64,000 bases of DNA, from contig OZ025745.1 in NCBI GenBank assembly GCA_964019335.1, positions 62,001 through 126,000 on the forward strand. The letters run 5' to 3'. The translations under genes and the position numbers were made by a program. Position 1 is the first letter of the stretch. Each line of letters starts with the position of its first letter. Below the pieces are notes generated by a model. It was given only the letters and a program-made list of their open reading frames with translations. It ran no database searches and was not told where the DNA came from. Below, piece by piece: positions 21,509-32,582 of the stretch. This DNA comes from Diplonema japonicum. Taxonomy: Eukaryota > Euglenozoa > Diplonemea > Diplonemida > Diplonemidae.

Positions 21509-24500
21509 ATGAACCTCCCGAGTATCCCACATGGGAAGGATGGGCTCGTAGCACGGCTCCACTCTGCACAGCGAAGGTATAAGTTCAACCACGAACGTGT
21601 TCTTGAGAGGCTTGGGCTGTTTTTTGATGGAAAAGAGACATCTGCAAGCACAGCAAGCTCCTGCTCTTTTACTGTTTCTGCTGGTGGCTGTAAATCACCC
21701 AGCAGTGTGCTTGCTCTAGAGGACCTTCCCCAGCCTGATATGCGGCAGATGTCTACGTCGCGAATAAGAAAACAAAAAGCTGCTTCTATGGCACTTAGCT
21801 ATCTTCAGCCCTCAAGTGCGACCGCTTCTCCAGAGACCTTCGCAATGACGAGCAGGGACCTCGACGCACACGACATGTACTTTGTTGCCATGTCTTGCAC
21901 TAACAATCCTAACATCAGGTGCATCGACCTTTCCAACTCCCGCATCACCAAGGCAGCTGCAGTGGTGCTCCTAAACATCGTGAACACTACGCGGCAAGTA
22001 GTGCACGTTCTCCTGGAAGGCTCGTCCATTTCCATGCACTCGTATATCACACCCGTGCCGCAGAAGTTCTTGAAGGAGCTTCAAGCCAAGTTAGAAGCGA
22101 ACGTCGACAAGAACGTTCGTCTCGCAGTGCAGCAGGATAAACGAGAGACCCTGAGCAGCGGGTTGCGCAGAAGAGCTGATCTAGTTGTGCAGGCACTCAC
22201 AACGCAGGACACCGAGCGAACCGAACGAATTGCTATTATTCGGATGTACAATGAAGTTAGAGAAGAGATGTACATGCAGTTCCGCAGTGCGGGAGAACGC
22301 CTTGTCAGGCTGCACAAACGGGAAATAAGAAAATGGGAAAAACGGAGAAAGATACACGCACTGGGGGAAGCGGAGGAAGATCACAGACAAAAGGTGTTTT
22401 TACGATGGCTGCATTTCTGGGAGCCGCTGATAGAAAAGATTGAATTTAGATTGAGGGTCTGTCTTGCTAAGGGGAGCACGAATGCTTCCGCACATATCAT
22501 GCTAGCAGCTTCGGAAGAGTGGATAGAAGCAAGGCAGCGTGAAAAGGCTCGTTTTGAGGAGGAGAAACAATGCCGCGTGGATATTGGAGAAAGTGAAATG
22601 TCGAAGCGAAAAGAAGTCGAGAGGCAGTACGACAAGCAGTTTGGTGCGCTGCGGGACAAGGAGCTTCTAGAAAGGAACATTGAGATGCTGAAAGTGTCGC
22701 AGAAGTTGGAACTCTTGAAGTCAGAACGCATGACGAGGAACATTGTGACGCTCGACGAGGGCGAGGCGTGGACATGGGTGCTGAAGAAATGGGACATTGC
22801 AGAGCAACACAGAATATCAGGGTTGGAGAAGCAGCGTCTTGTGGTGATGAACAGCGAAGGTGGTGTGCGAGACTTGATACTCACGGAGGAAGAGGTCTTG
22901 AGGCCCATTTTACACGACCTTATCAGAACTTGCACGGGAATGGCACAGGCGAGAGAGATTTTCTCACTCGCGGCAGTTGACAGACGGACTCTTCTCGGCA
23001 AACCGCCGTTACTAGCCGTGCGTGTTCCTGACACTAAGCCTGATAGGTACATCCTCAAGCAGCATCTCGCTAACGCATGCGCCCCGCCCAGAGTTGCTGT
23101 CGAAACGGCTGCACGGATAATATCAGAGCTCCCTGTTGACTGGGAAGCAAAAGTGATGGAAGTGGAGCAGCAGGAAGCCAAGGAGCTGATGAAGCGAAAG
23201 GAAGAATACGACAAGCAGATCAGGCTCCATGCCGAGACGCAGGAGAAGCTTGGCACAATGAATCACAGCGAGCACGTGCAGCGCATGATGCAAGAAAGCT
23301 TGATGAGTTTCTCAGCCGAGGAAATGGAACACGAACGGAAGTATATCGACTGCTCACTTATCAAAAAAAGGAAAGAACAGATACTTGGCGGCACACTCAC
23401 GTTCAGCTGTGTACCTTACAAAGAGCTTCCGCCCTTAGTGTACAAACAGGAGGAATTATACCCGGGTGATGATTCTTTGCTTGTATCTTGTACAGAGATA
23501 CCGAAGAGCCGGGTCACTAAGACGGTGCGTTATCCTGGCACTGACATGCTTCTCAGTGCAGGCTGCAAGTCGCTGGTACTGCATGTCCCGAAGTACGCGA
23601 CTGTGGAACAGGTCCAAGATATGTTAAGAGGTTGCCACTACAGCACCACTTACGAGGGAGCCCTCACACCTCTTCACAGACCGATAAGGGTTAGTGTGAA
23701 ACTTTACTATATTAATGTGACGGACGATAGCGATCCATACCTCGCCGAAGATTTTGCAGACGAGCTTCCATCGAACATACTTGAGATTGAGACTACGGGC
23801 TGCCTGTCGATTGTGCTGTGCCCTCCGTACTTGTTCATCCCCCCAGAGTCGAGGGTGTGCACCTTCACAGAAGGCGATACTGTTGAGAAGAGCGTTTTCC
23901 TGACAGACTTGATCGCAAATGACCAACCCATCATCAACAGGCTGTCGGGCGTCGTCACCGTAGCGTCTGGGAACGGGACGTCGATGGTGTCGTTCGAAGG
24001 GGGCGAAATCGTGATCGACATCCAGTACGGCTACACAGCAGACGACGTTATCGCGTTTAAAAGTGGATCAGATGCCTACTACAGCGATGTGGATCAGCTT
24101 ATTAGAGTGAAAGAAGAGCCTGTGATGAAGGTGCTTGAGGGCGTGCTTTGCAAGACAACAGTACAAACAACAGGGTTGAAGGAAGAACCTAGTAACCGGT
24201 TGGTGTTGGCGATCAACACTCCAGCGTCGGCGGAGGTTGTCAGGAAGGTATTACAGAGGCTGAGATTCTACAACGTGTCACAGGACCCTGTTGAGGGGCC
24301 CAGGCAGATCAGGATCACGCTCAAAGACGATGTAGGTTCGTGCTCAATGGTCAAGGTCTCCGTCGTTGTGGAGGCGACGGACAACCCAACCACCTTGGGC
24401 GTGCCGGTCACTAAGAAATTCTACCATTTCACTGCCAGTTCTGGGGGTATTCCTCAGCACCTGCGGCAACATATTGTAGCACAGAACTTCCTCTCCTTCG

Positions 24501-26887
24501 ACGATGTGACCGTCTGCGACGTGGACACTGACCGATTCTGCGGGGGCTTCGTGAGCAGCCATGTGTCTGCCAACTACCAAAGAGGCGACCTTGTGGGCAT
24601 GCATGACGACTGCTTCACTTTACATTACAAGGGCATCAGGTTAGAAAGATTCGAAGCCGACCCAGACCAGCCCGGCGATCCCTGCAATAACCTGTGGTGC
24701 GTGTGGTATCGGGGGTGCATTCTGGGTTGCTTGGGGTTTTACTCCGAAGACAAAAGAACACAATCCTCCAAGTGGCCCCTTGGCAATGACGAAGGGACAG
24801 ACGATGATATAGATGTATCAGGTCGCCGATTAAACCTTACAGCCATCACGCAACAAGTACTCGAAGTCCGTAAAAGGGTGGAGTGCCGTCTACAAGACAT
24901 GACACGAGTGTCTCCGATTGAGGGCAAATGTGGAAAGAGGCTACATATGCAGTTTGACCTTGCTGGAGGTGCAAACATCGAGGCAGCACAGGCCTTTGTA
25001 AGGGCAATCACGTTTATTCCTGTAAACAAAGTCGGTGACTACACGCGTACCATGGAACTGGAGATACAAGTAGGCATGACAGCGGGAAAGAAAGACACGG
25101 AGGGAAACGTCAGGTCAGTGGACCCTAGTCTCGTGGATCCCGCACTGTTCCAAGCGCCGCTGAAAGCTTTTATTCAAGTCAAGGTGACCCCACCGCTGAT
25201 CACTGTTTCAGGTAAGGCCTCTCTGCTGAAATACACCGAAGGGTCAGGGCCTGTGCGTCTTGCACCCTTCGAGATTGCACCAGAAAATACAACTGACGGA
25301 TACGAAGGTGGTTTTATGAGTATAGATTTGATAGAAGGGTCGTGCGAAGATGACGTGATCGGCATACGAGAAGAGGGGACTGGTATAATACTGAAGGCGC
25401 GGGAGACGTTGGACATGGTGCCGTCCTTGGCAGCATTGGCGGCTCTGGGCGACAAGTACGAAGAAGAGAAGACTGGGAAGCGGGTGAGGGCTGCTGCAGC
25501 CGACGAAGAGGAACCAAAGAAAGTGGGGCGGAAGTCGTTAACTGAAAACAAAGGACCTGGCACCGTGAGCGAGGTGTATTGCGACGGTAAGTTCATAGGC
25601 ATCCTCGCTGCGCAGAAGCGTGCGTTGTACTTGACGTTCTTGAGATCGAAATTGGAAAGGGAAAGGGTGGTTGGGAAGAAGGAAGTCATGACCATCACGC
25701 GCGCCTTGACGTACACCAACGTGTCAAAGGATCCTCAAGAGCTGACAAAGGTGGCACGGGTGACGGTGTCAGACAGCAGTCCGGTAGTCTCCCAGGCCAT
25801 CATCGAGGTGCAGATTCAACCTGTTGATGATGTGACGGACGTGTTGTTGAGGCATGAGCGTCTGCGCTACAGGCCCTGCAACATCGATGTCAAGCTCCCC
25901 TTCCTTATCGCACCCTTAGGCGATGCCATAATCGAGGACCCTGACACTGAGTATTTCGACGGTGGATACCTCTCAGCAGAGCTCATCGCCGGTCCAAGCA
26001 AAGGCGACTCCATTGGCCTCTTATCACTGCCTCAGCAGCGTGAGCAAATTCGAGTAGCGTTCGAGTCAAAAGACAGAAAAAAGAAGAAAGGCACGCTCAG
26101 GCTCATGGACAACCCTGAGAAGTATCTGTTTGAGATGAAGGAGAGCGAGAAGAAGATTGTGGCTTTGGACGGCTCGTTCACAGCACTGCTTTCGTATCCC
26201 CAGACAAAGAACTGCCGTGATGCCAATGACATACGAATTGCATTCCCAAAGGTGGGGGAACATGCCTTTAGCAAGAACGTGTTGTCCTTCCTGTTAAATT
26301 GCATCACCTTCGGCACCCCATTGAAGGAGAAGCTGAAGGAAGGCCCGCGCACCATCTTGATTAAGGTGAGCGACGGAGTGAACCCTCAAGACGGACGGGC
26401 TAAGGTCATTCTAGACGTAAGGCTGCCGTTTTTATTTCAGCCAAGCTCAGTACCTGTGACCATCACGCCTGGTGGCATGGTCGCAGCAGTAGCCCCGAAG
26501 CTGGCAGTGAACTACACAGACAATGGCCCCATCGTGAACGGCTTCTTGCAAGTGGACGTTGTCCAAGGGTTTTCGGAAGGTGACTGCTTAGTCCTGAACC
26601 TTAAGGAGAGTGGCTTCACTCTAAAAGACGGTGCTATTTATCTAAAAGCACAGAATATCGCAAACCTCACCGCAAGCACTTCACAGAGGCTTCGTTTGGA
26701 GTTCACTCCATCGTCCAGAGCAACACAGAAGGCAGTGGGAAGTATTGTGAAATCTGTGGGCATGAAGTTCTCCCAAACTTCCACCTGTCACAGGGTAGTT
26801 GTTTTCACGGGCACTGTCGACAGATTCGACAGAGTGAGTGAAGTGCAAGTCACCCTCACCCTCCCCTTGAGTTACAAGCCCCCATGA
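21509..26887 (+). CDS. 1,792-aa LRR/coiled-coil protein with repeated cadherin-like beta modules
   Basis: One 5.4-kb exon. The ATG at 21509 is preferred; a GTG immediately before it (21506) is not needed, and an out-of-frame ATG-TGA sits at 21504. Residues about 110-170 contain an LRR-like strip (IRCIDLSNSRITKAA). Residues about 190-420 and 540-640 are charged coiled coils. From about 640 to the end at least five units of about 170-250 residues each carry a GG(F/Y)-x-S-hydrophobic signature followed by a G-D-x-hydrophobic motif (for example GGFMSIDLIEGSCEDDVIGI and GGYLSAELIAGPSKGDSIGL). These resemble the cadherin-like/Calx-type repeats of bacterial surface proteins. There is no signal peptide or membrane span, so a cytosolic or flagellar scaffold is likelier than an adhesin. 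No enzyme motif is visible. Confidence 0.8.
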   Translation: MNLPSIPHGKDGLVARLHSAQRRYKFNHERVLERLGLFFDGKETSASTASSCSFTVSAGGCKSPSSVLALEDLPQPDMRQMSTSRIRKQKAASMALSYLQPSSATASPETFAMTSRDLDAHDMYFVAMSCTNNPNIRCIDLSNSRITKAAAVVLLNIVNTTRQVVHVLLEGSSISMHSYITPVPQKFLKELQAKLEANVDKNVRLAVQQDKRETLSSGLRRRADLVVQALTTQDTERTERIAIIRMYNEVREEMYMQFRSAGERLVRLHKREIRKWEKRRKIHALGEAEEDHRQKVFLRWLHFWEPLIEKIEFRLRVCLAKGSTNASAHIMLAASEEWIEARQREKARFEEEKQCRVDIGESEMSKRKEVERQYDKQFGALRDKELLERNIEMLKVSQKLELLKSERMTRNIVTLDEGEAWTWVLKKWDIAEQHRISGLEKQRLVVMNSEGGVRDLILTEEEVLRPILHDLIRTCTGMAQAREIFSLAAVDRRTLLGKPPLLAVRVPDTKPDRYILKQHLANACAPPRVAVETAARIISELPVDWEAKVMEVEQQEAKELMKRKEEYDKQIRLHAETQEKLGTMNHSEHVQRMMQESLMSFSAEEMEHERKYIDCSLIKKRKEQILGGTLTFSCVPYKELPPLVYKQEELYPGDDSLLVSCTEIPKSRVTKTVRYPGTDMLLSAGCKSLVLHVPKYATVEQVQDMLRGCHYSTTYEGALTPLHRPIRVSVKLYYINVTDDSDPYLAEDFADELPSNILEIETTGCLSIVLCPPYLFIPPESRVCTFTEGDTVEKSVFLTDLIANDQPIINRLSGVVTVASGNGTSMVSFEGGEIVIDIQYGYTADDVIAFKSGSDAYYSDVDQLIRVKEEPVMKVLEGVLCKTTVQTTGLKEEPSNRLVLAINTPASAEVVRKVLQRLRFYNVSQDPVEGPRQIRITLKDDVGSCSMVKVSVVVEATDNPTTLGVPVTKKFYHFTASSGGIPQHLRQHIVAQNFLSFDDVTVCDVDTDRFCGGFVSSHVSANYQRGDLVGMHDDCFTLHYKGIRLERFEADPDQPGDPCNNLWCVWYRGCILGCLGFYSEDKRTQSSKWPLGNDEGTDDDIDVSGRRLNLTAITQQVLEVRKRVECRLQDMTRVSPIEGKCGKRLHMQFDLAGGANIEAAQAFVRAITFIPVNKVGDYTRTMELEIQVGMTAGKKDTEGNVRSVDPSLVDPALFQAPLKAFIQVKVTPPLITVSGKASLLKYTEGSGPVRLAPFEIAPENTTDGYEGGFMSIDLIEGSCEDDVIGIREEGTGIILKARETLDMVPSLAALAALGDKYEEEKTGKRVRAAAADEEEPKKVGRKSLTENKGPGTVSEVYCDGKFIGILAAQKRALYLTFLRSKLERERVVGKKEVMTITRALTYTNVSKDPQELTKVARVTVSDSSPVVSQAIIEVQIQPVDDVTDVLLRHERLRYRPCNIDVKLPFLIAPLGDAIIEDPDTEYFDGGYLSAELIAGPSKGDSIGLLSLPQQREQIRVAFESKDRKKKKGTLRLMDNPEKYLFEMKESEKKIVALDGSFTALLSYPQTKNCRDANDIRIAFPKVGEHAFSKNVLSFLLNCITFGTPLKEKLKEGPRTILIKVSDGVNPQDGRAKVILDVRLPFLFQPSSVPVTITPGGMVAAVAPKLAVNYTDNGPIVNGFLQVDVVQGFSEGDCLVLNLKESGFTLKDGAIYLKAQNIANLTASTSQRLRLEFTPSSRATQKAVGSIVKSVGMKFSQTSTCHRVVVFTGTVDRFDRVSEVQVTLTLPLSYKPP

Positions 26888-27006
26888 GTGTCTCACTGAG
26901 TGTTTTCCAACACGCGGGTCAATATCATTTTGGATGCTCTGCATCGTACTCTTTGGATTTTCAGGTTTCCCTTGGCGCACATTATCTACCATCCACCACA
27001 GGCAAC

Positions 27007-28233
27007 ATGGTTGTGCAGCCAGTATTCTGTAACGGGCGGAGTAATATCAAGGATGTTGCTACATTTTATAATGATGCGCTGCTGAAGGAAGTAGTGCCCT
27101 TTTGGGAAGCTTCTGTAGACAGTGAGAATGGCGGGTACTTCACATGCTACACGCCTGATGGGTGCTATGACACAGATAAATTCATCTGGCTGCAGGCACG
27201 TCAGGTTTGGATGTTCTCGAGGCTTTGCGAGAAGGAAGGTGCCACTGAAGATAACAGGAAGAAGTGGCAGGGCATTGCGAAATCCGGAGCTGAGTTCTTG
27301 AAAAAGCACGGCGACGACGACAAGGGTGATGGGTACTTCAGTGTGACAAAGGAGGGGAAACCTCTTGTGGAGCCGTACAATATTTTCTCAGACTGCTTTA
27401 TGTGCATGGCCATGGCGCAGTACTATGCAGTGACGGGTGAAGACTGGGCGCTGCAAGAAGCTCAGCGGAAGTTTGCACGCATTGAAGAAAGGAAGATCAA
27501 CCCTAGCGGGAGATGGAACAAACGGTGCAGTACAAGGAACTTCCAATCTTTGGCAGTGCCCATGATTGACGTCAACCTTTCCATCGAGGTGTGCAACGCC
27601 CTGAAGCTTGAGGGAAAGGAAAAGGCTGTCCTAGAGAAGCGCATCCTCGACAACATCAAGCAGGTGATCCAGGAGCACCCTGACGCCGACGGGCTGTTGA
27701 GGGAGCAGGTTGCAGCGTGCGAAGCAGACCAGGACACGCATGAAGGGCGCCTGTTCAACCCAGGCCACTCCCTCGAATGCTGCTGGTTCCTACTACAAGC
27801 ATGCACCGAGAGGGGCATGGCCAAAGAATGCAGCATGGTTGTCGACCTTGCAAAGAATGCTCTTGAGAAGGGTTGGGATGCGGAAAAGGGAGGATTCTAT
27901 GCCTTTATGGACTTGAAGGGTAAGCCCATGCAACAGCTGGAGTTCGACCAGAAACTGTGGTGGGCACACCTTGAGGCTTTGATTTGCTGCCTGCGGTGTT
28001 TCATCCACACTAAAGATGAGTATTGGTGGGGATGGTTCGAGAAAATACACGAGTACACATTCACGAAATTTTGGGACTCTACAAATGGCGGCGAGATGTG
28101 GGGGTACCTTGCCAGAGATGGATCCGTGGCACAGCCTATCAAGGGAGGCAAGTGGAAGGGCTGCTTTCATGTGCCCAGAGCGCTGTGGTTTGTAGAAGAC
28201 CTTCTCAAAAAGATCGAAGTTGAAGGTCTCTGA
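27007..28233 (+). CDS. RENBP: N-acylglucosamine 2-epimerase (renin-binding-protein family)
   Basis: 408 aa from ATG 27007, which lies a few bases behind a CACAG. The frame is open further upstream to an ATG overlapping the previous stop, but that extension has no family resemblance. Family landmarks are clear: FIWLQARQVWMFSRL, GRLFNPGHSLECCWFLL (the conserved NPGH-x-x-E catalytic region), WWAHLEAL, and the C-terminal GGKWKGCFHVPRALW. The length equals the usual AGE family (about 400-425 aa), an alpha/alpha-barrel enzyme that interconverts GlcNAc and ManNAc in the cytosol. It sits next to the FGE and upstream of NAGLU, so amino-sugar salvage after lysosomal glycan breakdown is a sensible inferred role. 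Confidence 0.9.
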   Translation: MVVQPVFCNGRSNIKDVATFYNDALLKEVVPFWEASVDSENGGYFTCYTPDGCYDTDKFIWLQARQVWMFSRLCEKEGATEDNRKKWQGIAKSGAEFLKKHGDDDKGDGYFSVTKEGKPLVEPYNIFSDCFMCMAMAQYYAVTGEDWALQEAQRKFARIEERKINPSGRWNKRCSTRNFQSLAVPMIDVNLSIEVCNALKLEGKEKAVLEKRILDNIKQVIQEHPDADGLLREQVAACEADQDTHEGRLFNPGHSLECCWFLLQACTERGMAKECSMVVDLAKNALEKGWDAEKGGFYAFMDLKGKPMQQLEFDQKLWWAHLEALICCLRCFIHTKDEYWWGWFEKIHEYTFTKFWDSTNGGEMWGYLARDGSVAQPIKGGKWKGCFHVPRALWFVEDLLKKIEVEGL

Positions 28234-28502
28234 GAATTGTAATTATTCTGCATTCTCTTCGATGCACTCGCGGTTCGCGGGCTTTTTTTTCTTCCTACGT
28301 TTTACGTTTGACGAGGCATTATGCGCGTCACCCTTCTCTTTTTTATCTTTCTCCTCTTCTTATTACTGTTGCGTTACGGGAGGCCAAGTGATTACTGCTT
28401 CTCGTTACAATGTCGCTGGAGGGACCCCTCTTTGCGATGCGCGATGTTTTGTGCGTTATTTATCTGATTTCGTCTACTGACTTCATAGCATCTTAGGCTA
28501 AG

Positions 28503-29842
28503 ATGAGACCGACGTTCCTGCTTGTTGGGGTAGTGGCAGTGGTGGTTGCGCAGGAGACATGCAGCGATACAGCTGAGAAGAAGGAAGAGACAACGGAAGA
28601 CAAGGGGTGCGGCTGCAACGCAGGCAGAGGTGACGTGAAATTCAGCAAAACCTCTCAAGACGGAAAAGCAGTAAAGCAGCCGGCCGCTCAAAGGGAGGCA
28701 AGCAGCCAAGGGCTTAAGAACAGAACAGAAGAGATTTGCAGCACCGGCGAGAGGTTCTATGAAGGGTACATCAAAGGGTGCTATCACTGGTATCATGACG
28801 AGTACACAGGCATGAAGGACTGCGGTGAGGTTAAAATAGAAGGTGCTGACTTCCGAATGGGGACGGACTTCTTGGGGGATGCCAGGTTCGGGAAGGACAA
28901 CTTAGAGAAGCGATACCGCGACAACAGCATACACGGCGCTAACAGGGCAGACGCGGAGTACCCTTCGAGGCAGATGCATGTGAACACCTTCTACATCGAC
29001 AGGTGCGAGGTCACCAACGCACAGTTCAAAGACTTCGTAGACGCGACGGGCTATGTCACAGATGCACAGCTGTACAACTGGTCCTTTGTCCTCGAGCCGT
29101 TTGTTTCCCCCCGTTTGATGGAGTCCGACCCTAGTACTGTCCAGGCAGCCCCGTGGTGGCGCGCTATAGAGGGAGCGCACTGGGCACAGCCTGAAGGCCC
29201 TGGAAGTAGCATTGATGAAATCCAAGAGTGGTACGGGAAGCCGACGCCAGGAGTGCCTAACAAGCCTTCTGGCGACAGGTGGAACCATCCTGTGTCGCAC
29301 GCATCGTGGAGGGATGCTTACAACTTCTGCAGGTGGAGGGGGAAGAGGTTGCCACACGAGCGTGAGCACGAGTACGCTTTGAGGGGCGGGCTGGAGCAGA
29401 AGATATTTGCATGGGGTGATGAGCTGTACCCTGAGGGGAAACATAGGATGAACATCTGGCAGGGCGACTTGATCGAGTACATCAACACTGCAGAAGACGG
29501 GTGGAGGGGCACATCCCCCACTGCGTCATACCCCCCCAACGGTCATGGGGTTTATGATTTGACTGGCAATATATGGGAGTGGGTTAATGATGACTTTACG
29601 AAGGGGAAAAAGCAGGATGTTGCGGACCGACCCGAAACGAAAGCCCAAGACGGGACTTCGCCGCGTGTGAGCCACAAGGCGAAGAGGGGAGGAAGCCACA
29701 TGTGTCACGCTTCGTATGTAAATGAAATCCACACATCTCCGATCACAGGACTTGTAACCGCTACAGGACATCTGCGAGGAGTGGTATCGAGAGCGACAGC
29801 TCAACAGCCAACCTCGGTTTTAGGTGTGCTAGGGACGCGTAA
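28503..29842 (+). CDS. SUMF1: Formylglycine-generating enzyme (SUMF1-like), two exons
   Basis: Exons 28503-29713 and 29749-29842 with a 35-nt intron (GTATGT...CACAG) give 434 aa. A signal peptide (MRPTFLLVGVVAVVVAQ) implies ER targeting. FGE-fold landmarks are present: FRMGTD near 120, FYIDRCEVTNAQFKDFV, WNHPVSHASWRDAYNFCRWRGKRLP, and GVYDLTGNIWEWVNDD. Splicing creates GGSHMCHASTCNRYRTSARS and then NLGFRCA. The two cysteines, about residues 401 and 406, have the five-residue spacing of the copper-binding catalytic pair in human SUMF1. Without splicing the second cysteine and the conserved C-terminus are lost, which is strong evidence for the intron. The enzyme oxidises the active-site Cys of sulfatases to formylglycine. 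Confidence 0.9.
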
Positions 29843-30002
29843 AGCTCCCGCAAACGTTTATTTCTTGAATTTTATGAAGTATTTCTGGGTAGTCTGAAGG
29901 CTCCAGTTATCTTACCCTTGGACGGGAGTGCGTATATTTATTTATCCATAACTGCGTCACTGCCGTCAGGATTAATGCATGAGCAAACTACCGTAAATTA
30001 AT

Positions 30003-31819
30003 ATGTACGAAAATGCTATTGCCCCTGGCAGTAAAGTGAGCCTAACACCTCTGGAGGCATGGAGACGACTTGTGGCGTTGGTGTACCCTGACTTTACGGA
30101 GGATGAGCTTGTGTGCTTGTCGGAAGCTACGTTGAGTAGTTTGATGCCGACGTACGGCATGCTGTCTACTGCGGAGATGGGTCAGGTAATTGCTGTGTGG
30201 CAGCAGAAGCAACCTCGTGAAGACCTTATACATGGCGCACCTGATATTGCAGAACTGCCACCTCCCTTGCAGCCCTCACGCTCGGCTACACCGCTGCTGT
30301 CACCTGCGATGCAGAGCATGGCCTTCTCCCCCTGCACATCGTGGGCGCAAGCCGATGATCTCCAAGAAGTCTGCATCCAAAAGGGACGTGATGCCCCTCT
30401 GGGGTTTGTCTTCACTCCTAACACTCTTTGCATCGAGAATTTCGTTGAGAGCTCGCCCGCTGCTCAGTACGCTTCGCGTTTCGTCGGCCACTTCCTCACA
30501 CATGTCGATGGTGAGGCTGTGAACAACGAGCGTGACGTGCGTTTTAAAACAGAAGACAAAACGTACCTCATCCTCAGGTTCAAAAGGGAAGCCCCTTTCG
30601 CTGTTGTCGACCAGACCCTTCACGAAATGTACGAGGCACCCCTCCTTCCTACGCCCTTTAGGAACGACAGTCCCGACTCCCTTCGGCAACCATTCAGCAA
30701 GCCGCGGACACCTAGGAAACGCCGCCCTGTGACCGATGGAAAAGTTGATCATCCGAAGCCCTTTGAAGTACCTCTACCGCAAAGAAAGTGCTCGCTGGGG
30801 AGACGTAAAAGGCTTTCTACTTGCAACACGGGAACGTCAAACCCGAATAATATATCGAACGAAAAAACAGAGCACCATTCTCGAGGCAAGATATGCGTTA
30901 CAAAGGAGCACGACGGCAGTGGCTATGGCGGGGGTGGGTGGTTCGCAGGGCGTGATCCTTATGAGGTGTGTTTGTCCGTCAAAACCTAATACCTAATACT
31001 TGAAACAGGAGCCCGCAGAACGCCCAGGTAAACGGGGTTACCCCTTGCGCAAATCGGGAGCGTCAGGTAACCCCAATGTTCCGTTAGAGCCGCAGATAGA
31101 GGAGAAGAAGGGGAAGGGAACGGTGACAACCTGTCTGAAAGTTACGTGCAGTGATCCAAACAGTATTGAGAACACAGAACCGTTTCCGACAGGGAGGTAC
31201 CGACCTGCAGGGCTGAAGGAGCAGGATGCGGCAGTTGGCGATCCTAATGAGATGGGAGGCCCATGGTATGCGATTACAACATTGCAATGCACACAGCGAC
31301 CCTTATGCACGTGAAATACAAACCGACGGGTACCTCGAGGGGAACACATGGATGGCGACGCTGTCGGGCAGGGTTCCCTTCAAGCAGGACCAGGCTGCGT
31401 CTTGCAACCCGAATGATACTTCTTACGAGGCCTCACCATTGTTGATGAGCCCAAGAAAAGCACCCGTGAGAGCTCCTTATGCTGGCGACCATGGTCCTCC
31501 CGGGTTATGGCCCGATGGTGGTCCAAAGGACAAGAGCAGGGGTTTGCGGAAGTTGAATGTCCCTGACCAAGGCGTCATGCATGCGCCTGATCATGGGAAG
31601 TTAAGGTGCGCGTCGCCAGCCAGGATGACCAACTGGTCTCTCTGTGACGCCGCAGCCAACGAACGTGCAAGCCAAGGCATGCGCTTCATCTCATCAGGCA
31701 AGCAAGCGAACGGTGACCTAGAATCCAAATGGTCCCAAACCGCGCGCAACGACGCGCGTAAGGTATGCAACACCCACCACTAACCACAACAGGGCTCGCG
31801 ATACGTTGTACCCAACTAG
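30003..31819 (+). CDS. PDZ-like domain protein with long basic Gly/Pro-rich tail (four exons)
   Basis: Exons 30003-30965, 31009-31265, 31297-31762 and 31793-31819 (introns 43, 31 and 30 nt) give 570 aa. A PDZ-like domain spans about residues 118-198: core strand DAPLGFVFTPN, then GHFLTHVDGEAVNNERDV and TYLILRFKRE. The N-terminus resembles a small helical bundle (SLTPLEAWRRLVALVYPDF). The rest is low-complexity, basic, and rich in G, P, N and short motifs such as VPFKQDQAASCNPND, a composition often seen in flagellar microtubule-associated or inner proteins. That is suggestion only. The first intron starts GTGTGT rather than GTATG. Exon 4 adds only nine codons, including the stop. Confidence 0.6.
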
Positions 31820-31952
31820 ATAGTTTTTTAATGTTTTCTACTCCCTTTAGAATGTTGTTATCTACTTTTTTTTGCCCTCTACCTCTCCGTAGTAACATTT
31901 TCCGCTTATTCTGTTGCCAACGTGCCAACGTGATAGCCTCCCAGGACCCACG

Positions 31953-32477
31953 ATGCTGTGCTGCGGGCAGAGCACCGTTGCGCGGGAGAGCAGTGAATCT
32001 GATGTGTATATAAATATCTATGACATGACGTCTTTCAATGCAGTAATAGGGACGCTGGGGATGGGGGCGCACCACACTGGGGTACAGGTGTTCAATGGAG
32101 AGTACTGCTTTGGGCGTGGTGGCACTGACGATACAGGGGTCTACAGCATACCCCCAAAAACATGCGAAGGGCACATATACAGAGAGACTATGTTCATGGG
32201 GAAAACATCCTTGACGAAGAAAGAGGTCAACGGCCTCATCAGACAAATGAAGCGGGAGTACATGTCTGCATCGTACCACATAGTGCGATGCAACTGCAAT
32301 GACTTCAGTATGGAACTCACGAAGAGGCTGCTTGGTAGAGATCAAACAACCTCGTTCCCATCGTGGATCAACCGACCATCTAAATCAGCCTTGTGGCTTC
32401 TGCCTTCTAAGCTGGTCGACAGGTTTGATTTCGAAATACTGAAGTGGAACAAGCAAGTTGAGGCGCAATCTGATTAG
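31953..32477 (+). CDS. PPPDE/DeSI-type thiol peptidase (deSUMOylating isopeptidase-like)
   Basis: 174 aa from ATG 31953, 7 nt behind a CCCAG acceptor. The PPPDE fold is recognisable: VYINIYDMTSFN, the catalytic His in MGAHHTGVQVF, EYCFGRGG, the YHIVRCNCNDFS catalytic-Cys segment, and PSWINRP near the end. This order and the total length match the DeSI-1/DeSI-2 family, papain-like isopeptidases that remove SUMO or ubiquitin. The second Cys of CNCNDFS aligns best with the active-site Cys. The CC near the N-terminus could be acylated (inference). No signal peptide. Confidence 0.85.
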   Translation: MLCCGQSTVARESSESDVYINIYDMTSFNAVIGTLGMGAHHTGVQVFNGEYCFGRGGTDDTGVYSIPPKTCEGHIYRETMFMGKTSLTKKEVNGLIRQMKREYMSASYHIVRCNCNDFSMELTKRLLGRDQTTSFPSWINRPSKSALWLLPSKLVDRFDFEILKWNKQVEAQSD

Positions 32478-32582
32478 TTATGTCGAGTTTAATTTAGTTA
32501 CGGAAGCCTTTACTATTTCTTTGTTAGTAGTTGCTAACTACTCATAATTGTGCATTTTTATTGTCTTCTCGCAGGTGCCAAG

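Noticed and set aside
26884-27006. Upstream ATG extension of the epimerase overlapping the previous stop
   Set aside because: The extra 41 residues have no family match and an AG acceptor lies just before ATG 27007.
29714-29897. Unspliced C-terminus of the FGE gene
   Set aside because: Reading through loses the second catalytic Cys and the NLGFRCA end; the 35-nt intron restores both.
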